Shown piece after piece: positions 1-7,900 of a stretch of 64,000 nt of DNA. This DNA is from VXPQ01 sp964608315 (GTDB lineage: Bacteria; Bacteroidota; Rhodothermia; Rhodothermales; VXPQ01). The position numbers and the translations under genes are program-made. The stretch is from positions 1 through 64,000 of the forward strand of contig CAZSNF010000016.1 in NCBI GenBank assembly GCA_964608315.1, in the 5' to 3' direction. The notes beneath the pieces are model-generated. The model searched no databases. It worked only from the letters and a program-made list of their open reading frames with translations, and had not been told where the DNA came from. Positions within the stretch are counted from its first letter, which is position 1. Each line of letters opens with the position of its first letter.

Positions 1-148
1 CGCCTCTCGCAGCCTCCCGAAGGGCGCTTCACGTTCGCCATGCACCGAATCCGCAGCGCATACCGCTGATTTCCAACGAGGCCGGCACAATGTCCTGTAC
101 GCAGGAACGCGAAGCGCTGATCGAAGTAGATTCAATCAGAGTATCCTT
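1..148 (-). repeat. Terminal-inverted-repeat element, copy R1 (cut by window edge)
   Basis: Read on the minus strand, the segment begins AAGGATACTCTGATTGAATC at 148 and continues through the same internal blocks as the other copies (GATCAGCGCTTCGCGTT, GAAATCAGCGGT, CGCCCTTCGGGAGGCTGCGAGA). The far end lies outside the window. It ends 46 bases before the bamD start, so bamD transcription must start inside or very near it. It carries no credible ORF. Confidence 0.8.
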
Positions 149-194
149 GATTTTCTCGCTTTTCTCGCCTTTTTCGGGCTTCGGCCTGCCAGTC

Positions 195-1010
195 ATGTTC
201 TCGTCTTTGCGCCCGTTGTTTCCTGTCGTCTTGTTGCTTGCGCCGCTGGCGCTGTCTGCGTGTTCCGGCGCGGGACGCATTCGGTACGATTCCCCCGACG
301 ACGCCTACGCCAAAGGGCTGCGCCTGTTCGAGGAGGGCAAATACGACCGGTCGATTCCCTTTTTCCAGGGCGTTTTCGATTACGGAAGAACGTCCGAGGT
401 CGCTGCGGACGCGCAACTCTACCTTGCGCGGGCGCATTTCGAGGCCCGCGATTATATTCTGGCCGCCTCCGAGTACTCGCGGTTCGTGAACACCTACCGG
501 ACGAATCCCCATGTGGAGGCCGCCATGTTCGAGCGGGCGGTTTCGTACCATCATCTTTCGCCGCAGTACGCCCTCGATCAGACCAATACCCGGCAGGCTA
601 TCACGTACCTGCAATTGTTTCTGGACCGATTTCCCGATTCCGACCTGAAAGGCGAGGCGGAAGAATACCTCGGAGTTTTGCGGGAGAAACTGGCGCGCAA
701 GGCGTACGAATCGGCGGGCCTGTACGAGCGGCGGGGCATTTACGAGGCGGCGGCGCTTTCGTACGAGCGCGTTTTCGATGCCTATCCGGATACGCAGTGG
801 GCCGACGACGCTTTGCTCGGCGCCATGCGTTCGTACATGGCCTTCGCCGATCTGAGCATCGAGTCGCGGCAGCCGGAGCGGCTCCAGCTGGCGATCGACA
901 ATTATACCCGCCTTGTCGAACTTTTCCGCGACAGCCCGCTCGTCAAGGATGCGGAGGCGTTTTATGCGACGGCCTCCGGGCGGCTCGCCGAACTCGCCAG
1001 CAGTAATTAA
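195..1010 (+). CDS. bamD: Outer membrane assembly lipoprotein BamD
   Basis: The product is a 271-residue lipoprotein of the BamD family, which with BamA inserts beta-barrel proteins into the outer membrane from the periplasmic side. The start at 195 was chosen over an upstream in-frame ATG at 90 because it gives a short basic N-terminus, a hydrophobic core and a lipobox (LSAC, lipidated Cys23), while the longer form would run through the repeat element. The mature part is a chain of helical TPR-like units, with KGLRLFEEGKYDRSIPFF and LYLARAHFEARDYILAASEY typical of the family. Length matches BamD/YfiO. The next gene, nadD, begins 12 bases downstream, suggesting co-transcription. Confidence 0.88.
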   Translation: MFSSLRPLFPVVLLLAPLALSACSGAGRIRYDSPDDAYAKGLRLFEEGKYDRSIPFFQGVFDYGRTSEVAADAQLYLARAHFEARDYILAASEYSRFVNTYRTNPHVEAAMFERAVSYHHLSPQYALDQTNTRQAITYLQLFLDRFPDSDLKGEAEEYLGVLREKLARKAYESAGLYERRGIYEAAALSYERVFDAYPDTQWADDALLGAMRSYMAFADLSIESRQPERLQLAIDNYTRLVELFRDSPLVKDAEAFYATASGRLAELASSN

Positions 1011-1022
1011 ATTGAGCGTTAC

Positions 1023-1628
1023 GTGGCTGGATCCGCAATGGACGGCGCGCGGCGCATCGGGATTTTCGGGGGGACCTTCAATCCGCCGCACAGGGGGCAT
1101 CTTCTCCTTGCGAGCATGGCGTACGAACAATGCGGCCTGGATCGCGTACTTTGGATTCCGAACAGCCGTTCTCCGTTCAAAACCGGGGAGGCCCTGGCGC
1201 CTCCCGCAGACCGGTTGGCTATGGCGCGGGCCGCCGCGGCGGGCGACGAGCGTTTCGCGGTCTCGGAAATAGAGATACGACAGGGGGGTACCTCTTATAC
1301 GGTGGAAACGCTGCGAATGTTACGGGAGGCGTATCCCGATACGGCGTTTCGGCTCATTGTGGGCCGCGATCAACTGTCCGGGTTCGCCCGCTGGCGCGAA
1401 CCGGAGGAGGTTGTTCGCCTTGCCCCGCTCATCGTGTTTCCGCGCCCGGGTTGCGGGCAGGCTCCGGCCCCGGAAGGGTTCGGGAAGTATGTGGAATTTG
1501 TCGACGCCCCCGGCGTGGATCTGTCCGGCACGGAGATACGGGAACGCATTCGGGCCGGGAGGTCCGTTCGGGACATGGTTGCTCCTGCGGTGCTTGAGAT
1601 CATAGCGGAGCGGGGGCTGTATCGGTGA
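1023..1628 (+). CDS. nadD: Nicotinate-nucleotide adenylyltransferase
   Basis: This is a 201-residue cytosolic enzyme that transfers AMP from ATP to nicotinate mononucleotide in NAD biosynthesis. The nucleotidyltransferase signature GGTFNPPHRGH is at residues 16-26, the substrate loop reads WIPNSRSPFK, and the second conserved motif, DLSGTEIRERI near residue 165, matches the ISSTxIR element. GTG at 1023 opens the frame; ATG at 1038 (MDGARRIGIFGG) is an equally good start that would remove five residues. It follows bamD closely. The length is normal for the family. Confidence 0.92.
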   Translation: MAGSAMDGARRIGIFGGTFNPPHRGHLLLASMAYEQCGLDRVLWIPNSRSPFKTGEALAPPADRLAMARAAAAGDERFAVSEIEIRQGGTSYTVETLRMLREAYPDTAFRLIVGRDQLSGFARWREPEEVVRLAPLIVFPRPGCGQAPAPEGFGKYVEFVDAPGVDLSGTEIRERIRAGRSVRDMVAPAVLEIIAERGLYR

Positions 1629-1855
1629 CCTCTCCTCCCCCGCAAATTCGTCGTATCGGGTGCGCGCCGAATGGCGGGAAAAGAGGCCCCGCCCTTGGGG
1701 TTCCGCCGGTCACGGCGTTACGCTTCGTTGCTCGTCGCTCATTTGGAACCACCAAACTTCACTCCTCGCGCCTTGATTGACGCCGTGCCTGACGGAACAG
1801 AGCATTGCTGCATAGTGTTAACAGACCCTACTCCAACCTGTTCAGAACTGCAATT

Positions 1856-2440
1856 ATGGCCCTTACCTACTCGACCATGGAGGAACTCGGATCGTCCGCT
1901 CCGCCTTTCGATTTGCCGGTCGCAAACCCTTCTGCGGACGGCCTTCCCGGAGACCGCCGGAGCCTCGACCAGTATGATGCGGCGGCGCTGGTCGTCGTTT
2001 TTACCTGCAACCACTGCCCGTTTGCGAAGCATGTCGAGGATGCGCTGATCCAGTCTGCCGCCGCCTGGGCGAACCGCGGCGTACAGTTCGTACTCGTCAA
2101 TTCGAACGACGCCCGGGGATACCCGGAAGATTCTTTCGACGCCATGGCGGCGCGGGCCGCCGAAAAGGGCTATCCGTTTCCCTATCTGTACGACGAATCG
2201 CAGGAAGTCGCCAAAGCGTACGGCGCCGTATGCACGCCCGATCTTTTCGCGTACGACCGGGACAAGAAACTGGCCTATCGGGGACGCTACGACGAGACCC
2301 GTCCCGGCATGGGCGTTTCGACCGGAAAAGACCTGCACGACGCGCTTGATCTGTTGCTTTCCTCCGGGGAGGTCCTGTCCGAACAGATACCTTCCGTAGG
2401 GTGTAACATCAAATGGAAGCCGGGCAACGAGCCCGCATGA
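1856..2440 (+). CDS. Thioredoxin-fold redoxin (AhpC/TSA-like)
   Basis: The product is a 194-residue soluble protein with a thioredoxin/AhpC-TSA fold. An N-terminal redoxin opening (GSSAPPFDLP) is followed by the redox motif CNHC at residues 51-54 in VVVFTCNHCPFAK, and later by the cis-proline region of the fold (VCTPDLFAYD). There is no signal peptide, so it probably acts in the cytoplasm. This family is usually annotated 'thioredoxin family protein' and the substrate is unknown. The ATG at 1856 was chosen because upstream in-frame codons (from 1805) lack homology-like composition. About 230 bases separate it from nadD with no recognised feature. Confidence 0.8.
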   Translation: MALTYSTMEELGSSAPPFDLPVANPSADGLPGDRRSLDQYDAAALVVVFTCNHCPFAKHVEDALIQSAAAWANRGVQFVLVNSNDARGYPEDSFDAMAARAAEKGYPFPYLYDESQEVAKAYGAVCTPDLFAYDRDKKLAYRGRYDETRPGMGVSTGKDLHDALDLLLSSGEVLSEQIPSVGCNIKWKPGNEPA

Positions 2441-2455
2441 TCGTTCGCTGTCGCA

Positions 2456-3892
2456 TTGCCCGCCGATTCTGTGGAGTGGATCGTTCTGTTGCCCCCCGTT
2501 ATTGCGATTGCCCTCGCGCTGTGGAGCCGACGGGTATACTTGTCCCTGCTGGCCGGATTGTGGATCGGGACCATCATTCTTGCGGGCGGTAATCCGATCC
2601 GGGGGCTGGGGGAACTGGTTGCGCAGCTGGTGGCCGTTTTCGAGGATCCGGGCAACGTGCGAATTCTCTTTTTCTGCCTGCTCGTGGGCGGCCTCATTGC
2701 GCTGATGCAGGTTTCCGGCGGCGTGCATGGCTTTGTGGCCTGGGCGCAACGACGAGGGTGGGGCGCGTCGCGGAAGGGGGCAGAACTCCTCGCCTGGGCC
2801 GTCGGGATGGTGGTGTTCGTGGAATCGAATATCACGTCCCTGACTGTCGGGGCGGTCAGCAGGCCGCTGTTCGACAAACTGAAATTGCCTCGGGAAAAGC
2901 TTGCCTATTACTGCGACGCGACGAGCGCGCCGGTGTGCATGGCCATTCCGCTGAACGGCTGGGGCGCGTATTTGCTTGGTTTGCTGGCGGCGCAGGGGAT
3001 TTCAACCGGCGCCGTGTCCCTGCTCGCCGAGTCGCTGCTCTTCAATTTCTTCAGCATAGGGGCCATTGTTTTCGCGCTGATCCTGGCCTGGACGGGATGG
3101 AGTTTCGGGCCCATGAGGCGGGCGGAGACGCGGGCGGCGGAGACGGGCGCGCTCACCCGGCCCGGATCGAAACCGCTCATTGCCGACGAGCTGGCGGGGA
3201 TTGCGCCGGTTCCGAACGCTCCCCGACACGTGCGCGACCTGATGATTCCCCTTGGCGTCATGGTAGGGATGATTTTCGTGGGACTGTACTTGACGGGCCA
3301 GGGAAATATTATGGAGGGCAGCGGTTCGACGGCGGTGTTGTGGGCGGTGGGGGCTGCGGTTCTCGTCGCCATGATCTTGTACGCCTTGCCGCGCGGCGGG
3401 CGCCCCGTGATGCGCATCGGGGATTCGATGGATCAGGTGCTGAAGGGGTCTTCCGGGCTGGTCGGGGTGACCTTTCTGGTGGCGCTGGCCTTTGCACTGG
3501 GGCGCGTGGCCCGCGAAATGGAAATGGGGGCCTATGTGGCGGGCTTGCTGGACGGCGGCGGCCCGGTGTGGTGGATGCCCGCCGCCGTGTTTCTGATCGG
3601 GGCCTTTATTTCGTTCGCGCTGGGTTCCTCCTGGACGGGATTTGCGTTGCTGTTGCCCATAGCGCTTCCGCTGGCGGAGGAGGCCGGCCTGCCTGCTCCG
3701 CTTATGCTGGGGGCCGTGCTGTCCGGGGGCGTTTTCGGAGATTACGCCTCGCCGCTTTCCGACACGTCTATTATTTCGTCGATGTCGGCGGCGTGCGACC
3801 ACATCGACCATGTGCGCTCGCAAATGCCCTATGCGCTGGTCGTGGCGGGCGCAACCTTGCTGGCCTACGTCGCGGCGGGATTGGCGGCATAG
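2456..3892 (+). CDS. nhaC: Na+/H+ antiporter, NhaC family
   Basis: This is a 478-residue polytopic membrane protein with about 11-12 hydrophobic segments and no signal peptide. The conserved core reads VFVESNITSLTVGAVSRP, then CDATSAPVCMAIPLNGWG, and near the C-terminus SSWTGFALLLPIALPLA and SGGVFGDYASPLSDTSII, which are hallmarks of NhaC-type sodium/proton antiporters. The frame opens with TTG at 2456; a GTG at 2471 is an alternative. Its last 28 bases overlap the 3' end of the convergent glgP gene. Such an antiporter suits a marine or saline organism. Confidence 0.85.
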   Translation: MPADSVEWIVLLPPVIAIALALWSRRVYLSLLAGLWIGTIILAGGNPIRGLGELVAQLVAVFEDPGNVRILFFCLLVGGLIALMQVSGGVHGFVAWAQRRGWGASRKGAELLAWAVGMVVFVESNITSLTVGAVSRPLFDKLKLPREKLAYYCDATSAPVCMAIPLNGWGAYLLGLLAAQGISTGAVSLLAESLLFNFFSIGAIVFALILAWTGWSFGPMRRAETRAAETGALTRPGSKPLIADELAGIAPVPNAPRHVRDLMIPLGVMVGMIFVGLYLTGQGNIMEGSGSTAVLWAVGAAVLVAMILYALPRGGRPVMRIGDSMDQVLKGSSGLVGVTFLVALAFALGRVAREMEMGAYVAGLLDGGGPVWWMPAAVFLIGAFISFALGSSWTGFALLLPIALPLAEEAGLPAPLMLGAVLSGGVFGDYASPLSDTSIISSMSAACDHIDHVRSQMPYALVVAGATLLAYVAAGLAA

Positions 3893-5946
3893 GGTTCTTC
3901 CTGCGATTCGTTGCGCGCGAAGTACATGCTTTCGGCGTATTCCTTTACCATGCGCGTCGCCGAGAACCGGGGCGCAAGTTCCGCCATGGCCGCGCGCATC
4001 CGCCCGATCCATTGCGTCGGGAGGCCGCGCCCGTCTCGTTCGTAGAACGCCGGAACGACGCCCTGTTCGAGCTGCCGATAGAGGCTTTCGGCGTCGCGGC
4101 GGTCCAGTTCTTCCTGCCCGAAGCTGCCGTCGGCGTATCCGTGGCCGATGGCCCAGCCGTTTTCTCCGTTGTATCCTTCCGGCCACCATCCGTCCAGCAC
4201 GGACAGGTTGAGTCCGCCGTGCACGGCCGCTTTTTGTCCGCTTGTGCCGCTGGCTTCCATGGGGCTTCGCGGGTTGTTCAGCCAGACGTCGCACCCGGAA
4301 ACCAGCATGCGGCCTATCTCCATGTTGTAATTCTCGAGAAACGCGATGCGGCCCCTGAATCCGGGTTGCCGGGCCGCTTCCAGTATCTGTCGGATGAACT
4401 GTTTGCCTTCTTCGTCCTCCGGATGGGACTTGCCTGCGTAGACGATCTGGATCGGGCGTTCCGGGTTGTTGAACAGCGCGCGGGCCCGCTCCATGTCCGT
4501 GAACAGGAGCGGCGCGCGTTTGTAGGTGGCGAAACGGCGGGCGAAACCGATCGTGAGGGCGTCGGGATCGAGTTCGCAGGGAATGGAGAGGGACCGCCTG
4601 GCGACATGCTCTTCGGCAAAGCGGATCAGGCTTCGTCGCAGTTCGTTGCGGTATTCCCACAGCGCCTCGTCCGGGATGTCGGCGACGCTTCGCCAGAAAC
4701 GCAGGTCGTCGATATGTTCTCGCCAGTCTCCGAGTTGCTCCTTGAGGAATGCGCGCGCCGCAGGGACGGCCCAGGTGGCCACATGGATTCCGTTCGTAAT
4801 GGCGCCGATGGGCACGTCCTGTACGCGGCGTTCCGGGAACATGGGATGCCATTGGCGCTGGGCCACATGTCCGTTGCGCTGGGAAACGCCGTTGGCGCAG
4901 CGCGACATGTTCAGCCCCAGTACGGTCATGGTGAACCATTCTCCGGGGTTCTGCTCGTCTACCCGCCCGTAGGCCATCAGGTCGTGCTCGCTGTGCCCCA
5001 GTTCTTCCCGCAGCGCGCTCATTTCGCTGAGGAACATGCCGGGGTCGAAGCGGTCGTGCCCGGCAAGGACCGGGGTGTGCGTCGTGAATACGCATTGTTC
5101 GCGCACGGCACGGACGGCTTCCTCCCGGCTTGCGCCGAGGGCCAGATGTTCGCGCAGCAGTTCGAGGGCCAGGAAGGCGCAGTGGCCTTCGTTCATATGG
5201 TATACGTCCGTTTCCACGCCCAGCGCGCGCAGCAGTCGGAGCCCGCCGACGCCCAGAACGATTTCCTGCTGAAGCCGCGTACGGCGTCCGCCCTGGTACA
5301 GGCGCGACGTCGCGTTTCGGAATTCTTCCGGGTTGTCCTCGACATTCGTATCCAGAAGGTACAGGGTCGTCCGTCCGATGCGGGCCCGCCACGCCTGTAT
5401 CCGGATCGGGTCGTTCCCGAAATGCACGGTGACCAGGCAGGGCTTTCCATCCTCTCCGCAAACGAGCTCAAGCGGGTGGTTCGCCGGATCGAGCGCAGGG
5501 TAGCGTTCGAGTTGCCATCCGTCCCCGGTGAAATATTGCTCGAAGTATCCCTGTTTCAGGAACAGGCCGATCGCCGTGAAGGGAATGGACAGGTCCGAGG
5601 CGGCTTTTGCGTGATCCCCCGCCAGAATGCCCAGTCCGCCCGCATAGATGGGCAGGCTTTCGTGCAGGCCGAACTCCATGCAGAAGTAGCTTGTGCGGGG
5701 AGCGCTCGGGAGCGGACAAGGCGCTTCGAGGTAGGCGGAGAGGGTTGCGTACGCTGCGTCGACGTCGCTTGCCAGAGAGGGGTCGAACGGGGTTTCCGGG
5801 GAGCGCGTTCGCAGTACGGCGACGGGGTTGTTTTTGGCGTTCCGGAACGTCGTCGGGTCCAGGCGTTCGAAAAGGTTCAGGACTTCGGGGTTCCAGCTCC
5901 ACCACAGATTGTTTGCGAGCGCTTCGAGTTTTTCGTACGTATTCAT
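3865..5946 (-). CDS. glgP: Alpha-glucan phosphorylase (GT35, short form)
   Basis: This 693-residue cytosolic enzyme releases glucose-1-phosphate from glycogen or maltodextrin. It is the short bacterial/archaeal GT35 type: the N-terminus (YEKLEALANNLWWSWNPEVL) matches the DUF3417-like start of that subgroup, followed by FCMEFGLHESLPIYAGGLG with the conserved YSGGLG-like loop. The PLP lysine is expected at K572 in GTSGQK, where many homologues read GTSGMK. The gene runs against nhaC and overlaps it by 28 bases. Upstream (beyond 5946) lies repeat element R2 and then the divergent prmC. Confidence 0.92.
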   Translation of the reverse strand: MNTYEKLEALANNLWWSWNPEVLNLFERLDPTTFRNAKNNPVAVLRTRSPETPFDPSLASDVDAAYATLSAYLEAPCPLPSAPRTSYFCMEFGLHESLPIYAGGLGILAGDHAKAASDLSIPFTAIGLFLKQGYFEQYFTGDGWQLERYPALDPANHPLELVCGEDGKPCLVTVHFGNDPIRIQAWRARIGRTTLYLLDTNVEDNPEEFRNATSRLYQGGRRTRLQQEIVLGVGGLRLLRALGVETDVYHMNEGHCAFLALELLREHLALGASREEAVRAVREQCVFTTHTPVLAGHDRFDPGMFLSEMSALREELGHSEHDLMAYGRVDEQNPGEWFTMTVLGLNMSRCANGVSQRNGHVAQRQWHPMFPERRVQDVPIGAITNGIHVATWAVPAARAFLKEQLGDWREHIDDLRFWRSVADIPDEALWEYRNELRRSLIRFAEEHVARRSLSIPCELDPDALTIGFARRFATYKRAPLLFTDMERARALFNNPERPIQIVYAGKSHPEDEEGKQFIRQILEAARQPGFRGRIAFLENYNMEIGRMLVSGCDVWLNNPRSPMEASGTSGQKAAVHGGLNLSVLDGWWPEGYNGENGWAIGHGYADGSFGQEELDRRDAESLYRQLEQGVVPAFYERDGRGLPTQWIGRMRAAMAELAPRFSATRMVKEYAESMYFARNESQEEPYAANPAAT

Positions 5947-6001
5947 AAATGAAAATCGATTCGATGGTTTATGCCGCGCTAATGCGAGCGCGCCCTAATA
6001 T

Positions 6002-6156
6002 AGGATACTCTGATTAAATCTGCTTCGATCAGCGCTTCACGTTCGCATGTAAAGAACGTCATGATGGCGTCGTTGAAATCAGCGGTAAACACTGCGAATT
6101 TGTGGCATGGCGGACATGAAGCCTCCCGAACTTTCCAGATTTAATCAGGGTATCCT
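6002..6156 (+). repeat. Terminal-inverted-repeat element, copy R2 (short form)
   Basis: This 155-bp copy begins AGGATACTCTGATTAAATC and ends with the complement GATTTAATCAGGGTATCCT; the match extends by T/A pairs into the flanks. Internal blocks GATCAGCGCTTCACGTTCG and GTTGAAATCAGCGGTAAAC are shared with the other copies, but the central stem-loop module found in R4-R6 is missing, leaving only GAAGCCTCCCGAACTTTCC. It fills the gap between divergent glgP and prmC and ends 10 bases before the prmC start. Confidence 0.88.
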
Positions 6157-6166
6157 ATACTAACGG

Positions 6167-7054
6167 ATGTCCATGGATTTGCATGAAAGACCACAGCGTA
6201 TTGTGAGGATTCTTCTGGAAGACGCCGTGCAGCGATTGACCGTCGCCGGGATCGATGCGCCGCGCCGCAATGCAGAATGGCTCTTGTGCGAGGCGCTCGG
6301 GACCTCCCGGGCCGGGTTATACGCGGCGTCCGGGGACCGGGTCGATTCCAGGGTTGTTCAGCGTTTCGGCGAGATGCTGGCGCGTCGGCTGCGGCGCGAA
6401 CCGGCGCAGTATATTCTGGGTTATGCGGAATTCATGGGGCTGCGGATAGTCGTTACGCCGGATGTGCTCATTCCGCGTCCCGAAACAGAAGAACTGGTCG
6501 AGGCGGCGCTTTCCTGTCTTCCCGCGGACAAGCCGCCCGTCGCGCTCGACGCCGGTACGGGAAGCGGTTGCATTGCGCTGGCTATCCGGGCGGCGCGGCC
6601 CGACGCCCGGACGTATGCGTGCGACGCGTCGGAGGCGGCGCTGGCCGTGGCCCGGCGCAATGGGGCTGCGCGCGGGCTGGCCGTCAAATGGATCGCCGCC
6701 GATATGCTGGGGGAGGATTTTCCGGAGCGGGTTCCTTCCGGGCTTGATCTGCTGATTTCCAATCCGCCGTACGTCCCGGAGGAAGAAATGGCGGCCTTGC
6801 CGGAGGAGGTGCTTGCCTGGGAGCCGCGCGCGGCGCTGGTTGCGTCGGACGATCCGCTCGTTTTTTATCGCTGTCTGGCCCGATATGGGCTGCATGCCAT
6901 TCGATTCGGGGGATGGATTGCGCTGGAGACGCATGCGGACTACGGAGATTCCGTCCGGGATTTGCTGGAAGCGGCTGGCTACGCAGACGTTTCGCTCAGG
7001 AAGGATATGGCGGGGCGGGACCGAATAGTCCTGGGGCGGCGGGGTAATGCCTGA
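6167..7054 (+). CDS. prmC: Peptide chain release factor N5-glutamine methyltransferase
   Basis: The product is a 295-residue cytosolic SAM-dependent enzyme that methylates the GGQ glutamine of release factors RF1 and RF2. It has an N-terminal helical domain, the FMGL turn and IPRPETEELVE (residues 102-112), a SAM loop DAGTGSG at 128-134, and the diagnostic catalytic NPPY at 199-202. The ATG at 6167 (MSMDL) or the one at 6173 could initiate; both lie just behind repeat R2, so the promoter probably sits in or before that element. No prfA lies in this window. Confidence 0.93.
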   Translation: MSMDLHERPQRIVRILLEDAVQRLTVAGIDAPRRNAEWLLCEALGTSRAGLYAASGDRVDSRVVQRFGEMLARRLRREPAQYILGYAEFMGLRIVVTPDVLIPRPETEELVEAALSCLPADKPPVALDAGTGSGCIALAIRAARPDARTYACDASEAALAVARRNGAARGLAVKWIAADMLGEDFPERVPSGLDLLISNPPYVPEEEMAALPEEVLAWEPRAALVASDDPLVFYRCLARYGLHAIRFGGWIALETHADYGDSVRDLLEAAGYADVSLRKDMAGRDRIVLGRRGNA

Positions 7055-7055
7055 A

Positions 7056-7094
7056 AACAAAAAAGCCCCCGCGCACCTCAGATGCACGGGGGCT
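7056..7094 (-). terminator. Rho-independent terminator of the coiled-coil gene
   Basis: On the minus strand a GC-rich stem (AGCCCCCGTGC pairing with GCGCGGGGGCT, 7094-7064) is followed by a run of six T residues. It lies 26 bases beyond the stop of the coiled-coil gene and just after the prmC stop on the other strand, so it may serve both convergent genes, though the T-run favours the minus strand. Confidence 0.85.
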
Positions 7095-7120
7095 GGCGTA
7101 GAGGTCGGGGGATACCCGGC

Positions 7121-7510
7121 CTACCCGCCGAGGATGGCGGCAAGCAAGACGAGCGTCAGGCCCAAATGCGCCCCGAGCAGCCATTTAATGGCTCTGAATT
7201 GCGTGTCTGTGCTTTCTTTCAGCGCATTGACGCTGGCTTTCAAGGCGACGAATTCCGCCTTCAAGACGCCAAAATCCGCCTTCAATTCGTTAAAATCCGT
7301 CTTCAAGACGCCAAAATCCGCCTTCAACTCGTTAAAATCCGTCTTCAAGACGCCAAAATCCGCCTTCAATTCGTTAAAATCCGTCTTGGAGGGGGTTTCC
7401 TTTTCGGTTTCGCGGAAGGCGGCGGCCATGGCTTTGGCGTGTGCTTCGGCGTGTTTCTGGTCAATGCCCGCGGCGGTGAGACCGCGGGTGATGGCAAGGG
7501 TGTCAAACAT
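7121..7510 (-). CDS. Coiled-coil membrane-anchored protein with 14-residue repeats
   Basis: The product is 129 residues, with start ATG at 7510. The N-terminus (MFDTLAITRGLTAAGIDQKHAEAHA) resembles the DUF1640/CCDC90-type small coiled-coil proteins. Residues 43-84 are three near-perfect copies of TDFNELKADFGVLK, two heptads each, encoded by 42-bp DNA repeats. More heptads follow and the C-terminus is one transmembrane helix (about 108-127). The expected form is a tail-anchored coiled-coil oligomer in the inner membrane with unknown partners. Copy-number change of the 42-bp unit would alter the coil length in whole heptads. The cellular function is unknown. Confidence 0.72.
   Translation of the reverse strand: MFDTLAITRGLTAAGIDQKHAEAHAKAMAAAFRETEKETPSKTDFNELKADFGVLKTDFNELKADFGVLKTDFNELKADFGVLKAEFVALKASVNALKESTDTQFRAIKWLLGAHLGLTLVLLAAILGG
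7265..7390. repeat. Three tandem 42-bp repeats inside the coiled-coil gene
   Basis: Units begin at 7265, 7307 and 7349 with GACGCCAAAATCCGCC and differ at only a few positions (for example CAATTCG against CAACTCG). Each encodes two heptads of the coiled coil. Near identity at the DNA level suggests recent expansion by slippage or unequal exchange. Confidence 0.9.
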
Positions 7511-7900
7511 AGCTTGCAGAAGTTTTACATGGATAGTATGCCGTTGCCGGCGTTCTGTTTCAGGTTTGCCCGTCGTAGCGGGCGGCATCGATTCTGCGTA
7601 GGTTGAAATATACGTATCCTTAATTTTTTAAGTCGAAAATTTTGGACTTAAATTATTTAGGTTGAAAGGAATTTTCATTGCTGCGCGGAGGCGACAGGGG
7701 CCCGTATTTTTCGCCGCCTGCCCCCGGACGCCGCCTCGCCCAATCTTCGGTTCCGGCCTTCCGCAGGAACCGTCCCGCCCGGAAGTCGTTGCGTTGCAAG
7801 GAGGCCCGCCTTGCTGTAAGCTCAGCGCATATGCGCGCTTTTCCGAATCCGGCGCCGTACGGCTCCGGTTCCATTCGTTTCATCTGCTTCTCCTTTTTCT
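7511..7900. other. Intergenic region with an AT-rich inverted repeat
   Basis: This 390-base gap separates the leftward coiled-coil gene from the rightward glycosyltransferase. Its middle is conspicuously AT-rich (about 7607-7678) and contains TTAAGTC and GACTTAA as a perfect 7-bp inverted repeat with a ten-base AAAATTTT-containing centre at 7628-7651. It is a plausible divergent promoter or operator region. No credible gene was seen in 7660-7900. Confidence 0.45.

Noticed and set aside
90..194. Upstream bamD start at 90
   Set aside because: It lies in repeat R1 and would bury the lipoprotein signal; ATG 195 is better.
2758..5952. A 1064-codon open frame on the plus strand
   Set aside because: It is antisense to glgP and out of frame with nhaC; it has no domain-like composition.
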